Position numbers and translations under genes: made by a program. A stretch of DNA of 64,000 nucleotides. Source: Anomaloglossus baeobatrachus (taxonomy: Eukaryota; Chordata; Amphibia; Anura; Aromobatidae). The stretch is taken from the NCBI RefSeq assembly GCF_048569485.1, contig NC_134360.1, positions 180,763,536-180,827,535 of the forward strand, written 5' to 3'. Under the pieces are notes generated by a model. The model was not told where the DNA came from, searched no databases, and worked only from the letters and a program-made list of their open reading frames with translations. Numbering within the stretch: the first letter of the stretch is position 1; each line of letters opens with the position of its first letter. Below, piece by piece: positions 1 through 11,230 of the stretch.

Positions 1-238
1 AAACGTGTATTGGAGAGCAAAGTGCAGAACATCGCTACATCTTAATAGTTCCTCAAGTGCACAAGCCTGCTGCTATTTATATACATCACAATGCGCTATA
101 TCTGTATTCCGACATATCAACCTCTTTCTTCACGTGTGTACAAATGTGCACAATGACAGGAAACAGTTAAATAATGTCTCACGGAATGGCCCTCGCATTG
201 CATTGATTATCTTGTGACAATGGCACCAGTCGGAGGGT

Positions 239-560
239 GGGATCTATTAGGCAGCAAGAGAACATTCAGTTCTGTAAATTCTATAAACTGGAAGCAGTAA
301 AAATATTAAAGCATAAGGATCTGAGCAACATGATGAGTCTATTGTGAAGGCGAGGTGAGCGGGTCACACTATCTCCAAAATAACAAGTATTGTGGACGGT
401 CCCATTATAGTACCTTACTAAATTGGTTCAAGGACTAACAAAATATCAACTGGTTCATGAGCTCCCAAGGCTCAATGAAGGGTTTGGAAAGTCAAAAGTA
501 GCTTATCCCGCCGAATCACACAATTACCGCAGGACATCGCGGCAGTGAAAGGTCGGACAT
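239..560 (+). mobile_element. Tc1-like transposon relic (5' part of transposase region)
   Basis: The stretch resembles the opening of a vertebrate Tc1-like transposase region: a lead-in ending in AAGGATCTGAGC, then a segment reading like 'gggtcac..atctccaaaat..', then the 'ggtccaagga'- and 'cccaaggctcat'-like blocks that encode the linker after the first helix-turn-helix. All are degraded, with many small gaps, and no open frame survives. No terminal repeats are visible, so only a fragment remains. The match is from memory of the family, not a search. Confidence 0.5.
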
Positions 561-1456
561 ATCATTGGTGCTACCTGTGCAGCCGCACAGGGGCCCAAAA
601 AGTACAGAGCCCCATTTCTACCTCTAAAACAGCTAAAAGTGCATTTTAATAAGTTATTGGACTGAAAAGGGCCCATATACTGCTCTTGCACAGGGTTCCT
701 ATTCTGTCTGTGTCACTTAGTGCAGCAGTGTATGGGGCTACACAGTCACAGGCACCTCAAAGTGTCCATACTGACATCTGTTCACCACCACAAATGACCA
801 TCAATGGCGCAGTAGGCCTTGAGAACTCTTAAAGAGGTAAATTACTAATTTTCTTAGATTTACAAGCACTTTGCAATTTTAACCAATTAAGAACTTGAAA
901 TAACAAAATTTGCCAAACAACTATGGGCCTCATTTATCAAAACTGTAGACTTTCTGTTACGCACCTGTCCCAGATCCGGACTTTGCATTCCTCACCTTTG
1001 TCAGCTAAACTCTGTTCTACTCAACGTCGAGGTTTGCAGATGGTGATTCCATGTGTTCATCTGCCCAGGTCTATATAAGGCTCGCCAAGACACACACCTG
1101 TGTATTGGTATTAACACTGCACCTCAATCTGCTCAGTACTCACCTGCCTGCAGTTTCCAGTATCTCAGCTTCCGGTCTGCAGTCTCTGGGATGACTCCTG
1201 GTGTCATGCACACGGGTGTGGACATGTAAAGAAGGTGGCAGGGGGCGCTGTAGTCATGGTCAGTGTATCGTGCAACCCCCTGGCCCTGCTACAGGCATAT
1301 TGAGGGTCCAGTAGACGTCTGGGGTTCGTCCACTTACTTGCCACCTGCGGATACTTTGTTTCCATCTATTCTCTGGTTCAGGTTTAATAAAGGAAATGAC
1401 AACAATCAGGATTTCTTTTCTATAACTCAACCTTACTTGTTCTTCAGCAGGGTTTC
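561..1456. other. No gene seen; possible LTR-like piece at about 1040-1400
   Basis: No open frame or known family is evident. A TATA-like box (TATATAA at 1072-1078) is followed about 310 bp later by AATAAA (1386-1391). That spacing would suit the end of an LTR or another promoter-plus-poly(A) unit, but no TG..CA termini or target duplication could be fixed. Confidence 0.2.
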
Positions 1457-1649
1457 TAAGGCCTTGTTCGCACTGGGAAATGAAATTTCCTTGAGAAAAT
1501 TCCGCATGCTCTCAAAGATTACCGCACCCGCGGTAAAAAACCGCGGGAAACTGCACCCGAAAACCGCATGCGGTTTGCCGCGGTTTGCTGCGGTTTTACC
1601 GCGGTATTGTTCGCAGGATTGCCGCGGTTTTGCCGTGTGCGGGTTGGGA

Positions 1650-1683
1650 TGTGCTTTATTGCATTCAATGCAATAAAGCACAT
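1650..1683. repeat. 34-bp palindrome with AATAAA on both strands
   Basis: The sequence from ATGTGCTTTATTGCATT is followed at once by its reverse complement, giving a near-perfect hairpin. TTTATT in the left arm and AATAAA in the right arm place a poly(A) signal core on each strand. An A-rich run follows at about 1687-1703. Confidence 0.8.
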
Positions 1684-1725
1684 TGAAGAAAAAAAAAAAA
1701 AAAAGTCATTTAATTCTGAGATAGT

Positions 1726-1803
1726 AGATAGACAGAAGAATAGATAGAGGGATAGATAGATAGACAGACAGATAGAGGGATAGATAGAGGGATAGATAGA
1801 GGA
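1726..1803. repeat. GATA/GACA tetranucleotide microsatellite
   Basis: Imperfect tandem repeats of TAGA/GATA with interspersed TAGACAGA and GAGGGATA variants, inside the MITE at 1457-2933. Confidence 0.85.
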
Positions 1804-2933
1804 CAGATCGCTGCATTTCCCACGGTCGGCAGTGAGTTCACATTACCGGCCGTGGGAAATGACCGGTAATTACCTCTGCTGTCTGCTGCTTTCATTCAGC
1901 GCTGTGTCTGTGACAGTCGCAGCTGGATGGAAGCAGCGCAGGACCTGTGGATTACGCCGGAGCGGTGGATTACGCCGGAGCTTTGGTGCGGGAGGGGTTA
2001 ATAAAATGGTGAACGAGGCTTGGTTGTTTTATTTAAAATAAAGGATTTTTCGGTGTCTGTGTTTTATTCACTTTACTTATGGGTTGATCATGTCAGCTGT
2101 CACATAGACGCTGCCATGATCAAGCCTGGAGTTAATGGCGGTGGTCCCCCACCATCATTAACCCTTTGTATTACCTTGCTGCCACTGCTACACGGCGGCA
2201 AGAAGAGCCGAGGACACGCCGGTAGTGCCGCATAATGCATGCAACAGTGCCGGGGCAGCTGCGGCTGATATTCTCGGCTGCGGGAGGGGGAGTGAGGCGG
2301 GGGACATTATCCCTGCCCCTCTCCCTCCCCAGCCTGAGAATACCGGGCCGCCGCTGTGTGCTTACCTCGGCTGGAAGGTAAATATGCAGCGGAGCCCACG
2401 TTCTTTGTTTTCTATATTTCCGTTTTCTTTCTATGTGTGTTCTATGTGTCTGTGTCTGTGTTCTATGTCTGTGATGTCTGTGTGTGTGTGATCTGTGTTT
2501 GTGTTTACTCTCTGCTTTGCTTCCTCTTCCTGTAATGACATCACTTCCCTGCAAACCGCAGACAGGCGATGTACATTACCGGAGGTAAACCGCGAAATAC
2601 CGCAGGGAATAACGCAGCAAAACGCAGTGAACCGCACAGAATTTGCTGCCTGTGTTATTCCCTGCGGGATTTCATGATTAACATTGGAGTCAATGGAGTG
2701 AAATCCCGCAGCGACGTGCGGAAAAGAAGTGACATGCACTTGTTTTTGCTGCGGGATTCCCGCAGCAAAACATGCAGCTGTCAAATTCGTCCCAGTGCGC
2801 ACAGGATTTTTTTTCTCCATAGGATTTGCTGGTGATTCACTGCAGAGATGTTATGAACATTTTCTGCAGCGAAACATGCAGCAAATCCGCGGAAAATCTG
2901 CGGCAAAATCCGGTAAGTGCGCGCATAGCCTAA

Positions 2934-3486
2934 TACAGGTTACTATCACTTTTAATCCTTCCTCTCTATCTCTTCCTTTATCTGTTCCTATCTTTCTCTG
3001 TACCCTCCTGCACTATACTGAGCATTTTCCTTTGGTTGTGCTCTGTCACAGCAGACTGGTCCAACCCTGACAGGTATCTAGGGTCCCAGCTTTGCTCTGT
3101 TCCTTATTCTGAGGGTCCGTTTTCCCCTATGTTTTCAAGCAGGTCGCCAACAACAGACCTGCTCATAGGGGAACCTGTCCGACGCCAGCACCAAGCACAC
3201 CCTGCACCTCAGGCAGCCATCTTCTCTCTGTCCTAGGTCTCTGCACCAGAAACCTAGTTCCCAAGCTCCTCTCAGGGGCTAAACCTTTTCTTAACTCCTG
3301 GTGTACTTGCTGTGAAATGCCTTTGAGCTACCCGGCTATGGCACTCCACCAGCACTGTCTATCTATCCTGCACTTTTCTAACTCTGCTACATCTTTTCTC
3401 TCTGATCTCCTAACCATCACAAACCTAATGTTACTAACACCTTAGCTACCACTTCCCTACTCCTGCTCTTTTGTCCCTACATTGCA
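2934..3486. other. No gene or recognised repeat
   Basis: Pyrimidine-rich sequence between two MITEs. I see no sustained open frame, no terminal repeats and no family I know. Confidence 0.4.
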
Positions 3487-4687
3487 CTAAGGCTATGTTC
3501 ACACAGTGCATTGTTGCTAACCACAAAGATGCAGCGTTTTTGGTCCCAAAAAATGCAGCAAAAACGCATTAACGGATGCATACCTTTTTGACATGTTTTT
3601 ACTGCATTTTGCCCATTGCGTTTTTTTAAGTCAAATGTATTCACTGGAAGGGCTCAAAAATGCTAGAAAAACGCAAAAAGAATTGACATGTGTTACGTTC
3701 ACCGAAGGGCGGTGAGCGTCCGGGGGTGGATTCATTGGACTGTGCACCGGACTCCTATACAGGGACTATGCGGCACTTCCAACAGAAGGCCTAAATGCAC
3801 GGCAGCCAGGGACCAGAGGGTGGGCATTTCTTATAGACGGATACAGTCACAATGTCCAGTACAGGACTCAGGAATATAGCGGCACCAAGATGAAGGCAGA
3901 GACGAGACGGTACTGAAGAGTAGATCTGGACGAGACGGCACTGTGGTGAAGACTCAGGTGCGGTGACAGTCAGGAGATAGCTCGGACAACACTGCAGTAG
4001 AGGCTATGACATAACGGCACACAGACAATGGAGGTGAGCAGGCTCTAGGATGAGACAAAGGTTAGTAACTAGAGACTAGAACAGGGACTAGACACAGTAA
4101 CAATCGGGGACCTGAGAACTAGCAACGCGCTACAGGCAACGTTGCTCAAGCGCCTCCTGTCAGGGAAGGCAAACTAAAATACCCTTTAGGTAACAGGTGA
4201 CCTCTGAGGTCACTTCCAGGTAATGGGCACCATATAAGCACTTACAGAACTCCTGCGTGTAGCCTGGAAGCAGAAAAAGGTTGCAGCAGACTCCGGGACA
4301 TAAGCAGAGCGCACATCCCGGGAGTGTGAAGAGACCACGGCAGGACCTTGAGCAGAAGAGGAGGCCGCGGAGCTGTGGGGCAGGAGAAAGGAAGGATGCC
4401 GCTGCCGGAGGCCGGAAACCGGAGCACGAGTGGGAACCACGCTGGAACCGGGCAGGTGAAAGGAGGGGCACCCGCCCGGGACCTGGCAGGGATGGGCGCT
4501 ACAACATGCTGCATCTTTAAAAACGCAGCCAAGATGCAGACAAAAAAAGATGCAGAGTATGAACATCAAAATCAAAAACTCATAGACTTTGCTGGGGGAA
4601 GGAAATGCATGCATTTTGATTCATCTTTGTGACCTCAAAAACGCACCAAAAATGCAATAGAAGATGCAGTGTGTGAACTTAGCCTAA
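3487..4687. mobile_element. Non-autonomous DNA transposon, interrupted by a solo LTR
   Basis: Terminal inverted repeats are clear: the left end CTAAGGCTATGTTCACAC pairs with the right end GTGTGAACTTAGCCTAAT. The internal sequence next to both ends repeats AAAAACGCA and GATGCAG motifs, as is usual for this kind of frog MITE. Without the LTR insertion at 3691-4503 (plus one 5-bp duplication) the element would be about 390 bp. It has no coding capacity. Confidence 0.75.
3691..4503. mobile_element. Solo LTR of an LTR retrotransposon, nested in a MITE
   Basis: The unit starts TGTTACGTTC and ends GGGCGCTACA, so it has the TG..CA termini of an LTR. It is flanked by a perfect 5-bp target duplication, ACATG, at 3686-3690 and 4504-4508. 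A TATA-like CATATAAGC lies near 4230. Length is 813 bp, and no internal retroviral coding remains, so this is what is left after recombination between two LTRs. The 5-bp duplication suits Ty3/gypsy or an endogenous retrovirus; the family is not determined. Confidence 0.75.
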
Positions 4688-5335
4688 TACTTTATCTAAG
4701 GATTTTTCACACAATATAGTCTTTCAATATAAAAGGTACAACACATTACACTTTTAAAGGCCCATTAGCAATAACTTAGCATTAAATATGGCACTGTACC
4801 CTTTTGGCAAATGAATGGCACTTGTCGCACTTATAACATAAGCAACCTAAAATCTAATAAAACATTCTGTTGAGGTCTTCAGAGGGGAGTTCTTCGCACC
4901 ATCTTCTTACAGATACACTGTGCTACAGCCCAGGCTTACCTTTAAGGGGTGTAGCTAAGTGCCTACTGAGTATTTACCAGAGCTTCTGATGGTGAGGTTG
5001 GGCTTGGCTGCTGGTTCAGGTACCATTACATGACTATCCCTGGTAGTAGCAGGTGTCAGGAGCGAGGAACGGACAGGTACAAGGACAGGCCAGGAGAAAC
5101 AGGAAGGACATTTTTGCATGAGCTAAAGTGAGTAAAACTGAAAATTTTGTAATGATAGTTATATAATTAACTTTGCTTTCATATTATGGGTTAAATAAAT
5201 ATTTAATGAAACTCAGTCTTGTAAAAATTTTGGAAATTGTTCTTATATTCAGTGAGATATAGATTAAAATCTTATTTTTCAAAGAGGGTGTACTTATTTA
5301 TGTGGAGCAATGTATAAATATTGTGTGTGTATATA
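4688..5335. other. No gene or recognised repeat
   Basis: AT-rich sequence, especially from 5110 on, with no open frame of note and no terminal repeats that I can pair. Confidence 0.4.
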
Positions 5336-5514
5336 TACAGTGCGGTGAAAAGATACTCATACTCAGTAAACTTTTCCACATTATTTCACATTACACCCAC
5401 AAATTTAATTGTATTTTATTGGGATTTTTATAGTTATACTGAGAGTAAATTATACAATGGTGGACTCAATTATGTGACTTATGGAGGTAATTGGTTACTC
5501 AGCATTCTATTAAA

Positions 5515-5802
5515 GGCCCTGTCAGACGCTACGATATATCTAACGATAAGTCGTCGGGGTCACGGAATTTGTGACGCACATCCGGCATCGTTAGAGATGT
5601 CGTAGCGTGTGAAATCTCCGAACGACTGTTAACGAGCAAAATTACTCACCTTATCGTTGCTCGTTGACACGTCGTTCATTTTCATAATGTCGTTCCTCCT
5701 TCTGTGTGCCGGTTGTTCATCATTCCCGAGGCAGCACACATCGCTACGTGTGACAACCCGGGAACGACGAACACAGCTTACCTGCAGCCGCCGGCAATGC
5801 GG
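5515..5802. mobile_element. Left half of a MITE of the 54226/54838 type
   Basis: This piece shares blocks with the MITE at 54226-54783: GTGACGCACATCCGGCATCG, the CCCGGGAACGA.GAACA block, and TTACCTGC followed by GGCAATGCGG or GGTAATGCGG. The start GGCCCTGTCAGACGCTACGA is the divergent terminal repeat. The right half is absent: the match stops where the palindrome at 5803 begins, and its continuation is not found after 6027. Confidence 0.6.
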
Positions 5803-6027
5803 AAATTATACTAGCAAATAGTAAACTGGAATTATAAATTTATAATACTATAATGGTTATGCTAATTATGAATCCTGAATCAGAGCAGATAGAAATATGT
5901 ATCAAATGTAAATTTATCATTTTTTTATGTTTTTTGACAAAATTATTATTATAATCGCCCATAATTAGCATAACCATTATAGTATTATAAATTTATAATT
6001 CCAGTTTACTATATGCTAGTATAATTT
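5803..6027. mobile_element. AT-rich palindromic MITE
   Basis: The first 68 or so bases, starting AAATTATACTAGCA, are repeated in reverse complement at the right end with about two mismatches. The arms are joined by a roughly 88-bp centre. Both arms carry TATAAATTTATAATACTATA. Long-armed, non-coding foldback units like this are usually mobilised by another element's transposase. Confidence 0.8.
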
Positions 6028-6289
6028 AATCCCAACAATATTTTTCAATTAACTCATATTTCAAATTAAATTATTTTCTGGATTTCTGTGGCTCCAATTT
6101 TATGAAAGATTTTCAAATAAAGATTTGCAAATGCAAGAAATTTTTTAATATACATCTGCATCCTCGAATTTCTCCGCTGTAGTTACAAAGTTTTTTCATT
6201 TGGATTTCCCGTGGCTGGCTCCTGCTCTGGTTTCCGTGCGGACTATCTCCTGGACTGATACTGGAATCCACACACAGGGGTGTACGGGT

Positions 6290-6797
6290 AAGGCTACTTT
6301 CACACATCCGGTTTTTGCTCTGCGGCACAATACGGCGCTCTGCAGAAAAACCGCAACCGTTTTTTTTGCCGCCGGTTGCGGTTTTTTTTGCATAGACTTA
6401 CATTAGTGCCGTATTGTGCCGCATGGGCTTGCGTTCGGTCCGGTTTTTGCCGCATGCGGCAGATTTAGCCGATGCCGCGGCCAGATGGAACGTTGCCTGA
6501 AACGTTTTTGGCTCTGGCAAAAAAAACGCATCGCGCCGCATCCGGCCGCTGCGGCGCATTTTTCAATGCATGCCTATGGATGCCAGATGCGGCGCGATGC
6601 GGAAAAAACGCATCCAGCCACCGCATGCGGTTTCTTCCACTGCGCATGCTCAGAAACGTTCCGCAACCGGAAAAAAACGGACCGGCCGCATGTAAAAACT
6701 TATGCAAAGGATGCGGTGTTTTCGCCGCATCCGTTGCATAGGTTTCACAGCCGGATTGAGCCGCACGGCTCAAACCGGATGTGTGAAAGTAGCCTAA
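6290..6797. mobile_element. Non-autonomous DNA transposon with 24-bp TIRs
   Basis: The left end AGGCTACTTTCACACATCCG and right end CGGATGTGTGAAAGTAGCCT are perfect inverted repeats, extended to GGTTT on the inner side. The interior is dense in GCCGCATCCGG-type motifs that pair across the element. It has no coding capacity. It lies within the fossil Tc1 at 5336-9604. Confidence 0.85.
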
Positions 6798-7173
6798 GCT
6801 GGCTTTGAAAACTAAAAAGTTTTTTGAATACAAATGAATGTCACAATTTTCAGATTTATATTTTTAAAATATTTAGTAAACCATGTATCATTTCCTTTAC
6901 ACTTCAGAAATATTTGTGTGACACCAGTCACATTCTCACAGGCAAGCCAAGAGGTAGGATAGTTAAGTGTTTCAAGGCCAGATACCAGGAAATTTCATTG
7001 TCGATATAAGGAGTACACAGAGGTGCAGTCAGGTCATGGTCTGGGGTCAAATTACCAAGGAAGACACATCGTGGATACAGGTAATAAACATAGGCCTATT
7101 CAGGTCATGGTCTGGTGTCAGAATACCTAAAGTATGGCTCTTTTTCTCTGGGTCAGCTGACGATGGGCATCTC

Positions 7174-8283
7174 TGTGACGCCCCTGCGGTAACCAGGTGT
7201 CACAAAAATAAGGTAACAGCCCAAGTCCAACATAACTGTGCCAGTCACTACTCACACACTAGCACACCAGGACATTTACATTCACTGTACCCGGCTGGGA
7301 GCCTCACCTAGCCGGATGACAGGGCTGGGCACTGTGAGATAACAGGCAGCCAACTGGGAGGAAGAGACCAGACCTGGGGGAGGAGTTAGTGACCTAGGAA
7401 GTGTTAGTGAGCAGTGAGTCTGGAGTAGACTGTGAAAGAGGAAGGGTGTCAAGACAGAGCAGAGACTCTTGAGACACGGAAAGAAAAGTGAGGAGTAAGA
7501 AAGTCGGCGGAGTGGTAGTAAAAGAGACTGCAGAGGAGTAAGAACAGCCACTCAGAGAAGGAAAGTAGCTTCAGAGCGAGAGAGCAAGCTCCAAGGACAG
7601 AGGGATCCTGTGGAGTGGACATCCAGGGCTCACAGGACTTTGCATGCACAGGTTGCAGATCCCAGAACAGACACGGACTTCAAGCCCTCTGTTAACTCTG
7701 CCAGGCGGGTGGGTTTCCAGGACTCATCTGCCACCCTTTAACATCCGAGGCATCAGCAGCAAAGTGGGGACCGGGACATATTCCCTTAAATAGTCCAAGC
7801 TGCATGCAGCAGGACCCAGACACCAGGAGGAACTCAAAGTGCTCCATGCCAGGGAGGACCCACATACACAGGAGTGCACAAGTGGAGAGTGGCACCAGGT
7901 TGGCAGGCATAGCCATCAGGACACGGGTGCACCTGGGATCCAGTATGTCTCAGGGCGTCGAACCATTGAGTAAACACCATCAAACTGCTCTCCTTGCCTG
8001 GACTGTTTCATTGCCGCGCGCCTGCATGTTAACCCTTCATCTACCCCTGGGGAAAAGCCCTGCTCGTGGAGGGCTCCACCATCCACTCTGCCCACATCCA
8101 TCATCCCCAGTGGGAACCTGCAGCGGCGGCCCTCTCATTCCTGGCCGCAAATCGCGAATGGCGTAGTCAGACGTTTATTTTCTTTTCCTTTTCATTTAGA
8201 ACTGTTCGACAGGGCCCCCGGGTCCGGGAGCCCTCGAGCCACGGACCGCCCGGATCCGAGCAGCTCGGCTGCCCCGGGGTATG
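7174..8283 (+). mobile_element. LTR-like and leader-like fragment of an LTR retrotransposon
   Basis: The stretch starts TGTGACGCCCCTGCGGTAAC, an LTR start type I associate with frog Ty3/gypsy elements. It ends in a GC-rich block, including GGCCCCCGGGTCCGGG, that resembles the leader of such elements. No second LTR, primer-binding site or coding region could be placed, and no target duplication was found. It is a broken fragment if it is one at all. Confidence 0.3.
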
Positions 8284-9496
8284 ACATCTCATTCGGTCAG
8301 GTTCTGGCCATGTCTTGTCACTTTTATTTCCATGTTCGTAACTTGCTTTTTCCAGGCATCTTCCCTGCAGTTTGTCTTGACAGGTTGTGGAGGAATGACC
8401 CTGGAGGATGACCCTGCTTGCAGCGCCACTTGTAAAGGGGAGCAAACACCAGGTCGACAGGGCTCTGCTCTACTTCACCAGATGGAACCTATGTTTGTTA
8501 ACCGCCACAGATGGGGGTGCAACACTTAATTCGATCTTCAGGAGAGTGTCCACCTCCCCACTGCCAGTCAGCGTCATAGACGTGGCAGGGCAACACATCA
8601 CACAGAGAGTCTGTTTACAAAACAACATGAAGTGATTTATTTGCTCTTCAACCTTCTTTACAAACATGGCCATTCCTATCCAGTTCTGCTGCCGCTGTTA
8701 TCTCAGGTACTTCTGCCTAGCCCTTGCTCTGGGTATTAACCTTCCAGTGGCCAAGCCTAAGCCTCTACTTGACCCTGTTCTTATCTCCATGGCTACCTGT
8801 GTCCAATTGCTGCCTCACATGACTTCAATAAGCCTGTTCCGAAGTGAGCTCTAGGCTCCGGACACACTGATTCCCTAACGGGCCCAAGTTACAAATCACT
8901 GTCCACACACCTGAAACCCCTCTGCAGAACTAATCTCTCTCAGGCCTGTCTCACCAGCCAACCCTTTGGCCCTCTGTTTCTTCTCCCATCCTGTCTCTCA
9001 GTTCCCTTGGCAACCAGGAAGTATCTGTTACTCTAAACATACTAAATCCTTTTCTTATTCTATTACCTATCCAATAACAATACTGCTTAATATTCCTATA
9101 CTTTACATTACACCATCAACCATTAATCACACAAAACAGATTATACATTACATTGCTATAAAATACACTTTATAATAAAACTCATTCTTCAGTAAAACAC
9201 TTTAAACACTCGGCCACTAGATGGCGCCGATCACTGCTCTGCTCCGGCTCTGCTACATAGCTAGCTCGCATTCTCCAGCAGCAGCAACACTTAGACATTA
9301 TGTTAACACCGTAGAAGTGGGGGTAATCGGACCACCACCCACACATGCCCTAGTACCCAATTGGTTGACTGAGCTGTCACTCAACAAAGTGACAGCTTAG
9401 GACTCCCTGATTACATAGTTACAACAGACTGTCACTCATTGCCTCCTACAAGCACTAAGCGGAGGAATTGTGACAACTTGCTACTTAGTGTGGGTA
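8284..9496. other. No gene; unassigned repeat-like sequence
   Basis: C/T-rich sequence in the right part of the fossil Tc1 at 5336-9604. No open frame or terminal repeats stand out. It could be the rest of the retrotransposon that supplied the LTR-like piece to its left. Confidence 0.3.
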
Positions 9497-9610
9497 CTGT
9501 ATATCACATAAAATCCCAATAGAATAAATTTAAATTTGTGGGTGTAACATGAAAAAATGTGGAAAAGTTCGCAGAATATAAATACTTTTTCATGGCACTC
9601 TATATATACC

Positions 9611-10455
9611 CTATTTTGCAGATTATAAGATGCATCCCAAATTTAGAGTAAAAAAGTGAAAAAAATGGAGTTCGTCTTACACTCCGGTGCTTTCTTACCG
9701 GGGAGAGGTGTCAGCGTTGGTGGAGCAGGGTCACAGGAGGCAGGGGTAGTGCTGGAGTAGGGCGCTGCTGCGGGTGTTCCAGATGCTGACTGCGAGCGCT
9801 GTGAGTGAGGCAGGCAACATCCACAAACTGCCAGTGGTGCGGGCTTCAAAGAAAAGGCGCCTGGAGTCGATGAGTGCGCAGATTGAGCTATTGGCTCAAT
9901 GACAAGCCGAGATCTCATCTGCGCATGCGCCACCTCCGGATGCTATTTCCCTTAAGTCGGCTGCTGAGAGATCAATGGGCTGGAGGCGGTGCGTGCGCAG
10001 ATGAGATCTTGAGCCGAGAGCTCTATCTGTGCACGTGCTGACTCTAGGTGCCATTATTTGAACCCGCTGCCATTTTCAAAATTGCCCATGTCAGTGCCTC
10101 ACCGCACGCAGCCCAGCAGCACAGCACAGTGCTCGCAGCCCCAGCAGCACCGCACAATCCTCGCAGCCCCAGCAACACCGCACAATGCTCGCAGCCGAAG
10201 AGGCACAGAACAGCTCCCGCAGCCCCAGCAGCACAGCTCCCGCAGCTGTAGCAGCACAGCTCCTGCAGCCCAGCTCCCGCAGCCCCGGCAGCACAGCTCC
10301 CATAGCCCCAGCAGCACAGCGCCCGCAGCATCGCTACTGCCTCCTGGTACCCCTCTCCACTACCTCCCAACAAGCTACATTAAGATTATAAAACACGTCC
10401 CTCATTTTCCCCCAAAACTTTTGGGAGGAACAGTGCATCTTATAATCCAAAAAAA
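9611..10455. mobile_element. Long-TIR non-autonomous element ('gattataagatgc' ends)
   Basis: The left end reads GCAGATTATAAGATGCATCC. The right end carries GTGCATCTTATAATCC, its inverted form. A second member at 57485-58235 has the related ends TCTGGATTGTAAGAC and GTGCGTCTTATAA, with similar internal GGAGGCAGGGTCACAGGA-type blocks. There is no transposase. The interior includes a GCAGCCCCAGCAGCAC minisatellite. This end motif is a familiar interspersed repeat in frogs; I cannot assign its superfamily. Confidence 0.6.
10110..10335. repeat. GCAGC-rich minisatellite
   Basis: Imperfect tandem repeats of units such as GCAGCCCCAGCAGCACAGCTC. They keep several frames open on both strands and give spurious low-complexity readings rich in Ala, Pro and Ser, or Cys, Gly and Leu. 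Confidence 0.8.
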
Positions 10456-11230
10456 ATATATGTATCATATACTGTATATGGTTTTAGACTCTGTACAATA
10501 GTATATAACTGTTCAGTGGTATATTGTGTTTTGCAGTCTTAATATCTGTGATGACTCATACTAGTGATACTTGTCCCTTAAATATTCATTAATAGTTTAT
10601 TACTGTTAAATTTCTGGGGTGACCTTCAATCTGCTGCCAAGAATTGGGTGGGCTATGGTGTTTTTAAGGACAATGAAAATGGGTAGTGCAATAAATGAAA
10701 GGGTTATAATTATTATGAAGAATTGGATATTTGATCATGGGGAGTGCAGTATTCTCCCACTGGCTGCTGTAAGTCGGATGGATGAGAGATGTTAGTGTCT
10801 ACAATCAAGGACAAAGTTCAGTAATTTCCACGCTGATGTTGGGGGTGGATTTGGATAGCAGCTGTGAAGGTCCAACGTGCTGAAGAAAACGCAACGAGAG
10901 ATAAGAACGTTGCATAGATGTCACATTCCCAGGAGTTTATACTGAGGATGTCTTATACAGATTAATAACTCTCTGCAGACAAGTGATAATACTGTATAGA
11001 GAATAATGACATAAAACCATTGCAGTGAGCAGCTGCAGCTTCAAATAAGCCAATATTTCTATACGTACAATGCTGGTCATAGACTGCGTAACTTTTCAAA
11101 GGAATGTTAGATGGCTTTTACAAAGTAACCTAATACCCCAAATCAGAACAGTTGTTCACCATGCAACATAAGATTTTGCACAGAATGGACTATTAACATA
11201 TAAAAAGGCTGGCTATAACCCATTTTATAC
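10456..11230. other. No gene or recognised repeat
   Basis: Moderately AT-rich sequence without a sustained open frame, terminal repeats or tandem structure that I can see. Confidence 0.4.

Larger units (their letters stand above)
1457..2933. mobile_element. Non-autonomous DNA transposon (frog-type TIR MITE)
   Basis: The left end reads TAAGGCCTTGTTCGCACT. The right end, reverse complemented, reads TTAGGCTATGCGCGCACTTA, an imperfect terminal inverted repeat of about 20 bp. Just inside both ends the sequence is rich in short palindromes built on CGCGG and CCGCGG. There is no transposase: the interior holds a 34-bp palindrome, a GATA-type microsatellite and GT-rich sequence. The end motif (aggctatgttcac-like) recurs elsewhere in the window, which marks a family mobilised in trans. 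The superfamily (hAT-like or other) is not certain. Confidence 0.6.
5336..9604. mobile_element. Fossil Tc1/mariner element recognised by paired ends
   Basis: The sequence at 5336-5441, starting TACAGTGCGGTGAAAAGATA, is matched over about 105 bp by the reverse complement of 9497-9604. Shared blocks are AACTTTTCCACATT, TTACACCCACAAATTTAA and TATTGGGATTTT. This is the end type of a vertebrate Tc1 family (TACAGTGCC..GAAAAAGTATT). The sub-terminal part at about 5460-5510 (gtgacttatggaggtaattgg) also fits that family. No transposase reading survives, and most of the 4.3 kb is later insertions. The two ends could instead come from two independent copies. Confidence 0.55.

Noticed and set aside
3691-4503. 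Independent host gene or CpG-island promoter
   Set aside because: TG..CA termini with an exact ACATG duplication explain the unit as a solo LTR.
7804-8166. 120-codon plus-strand reading
   Set aside because: Lies in LTR-like or leader-like sequence, has no recognisable domain, and overlapping frames are also open.
10044-10501. Ala/Pro/Ser- and Cys/Gly/Leu-rich readings of 70-147 codons
   Set aside because: Translation of the GCAGCCCCAGCAGCAC minisatellite in different frames.
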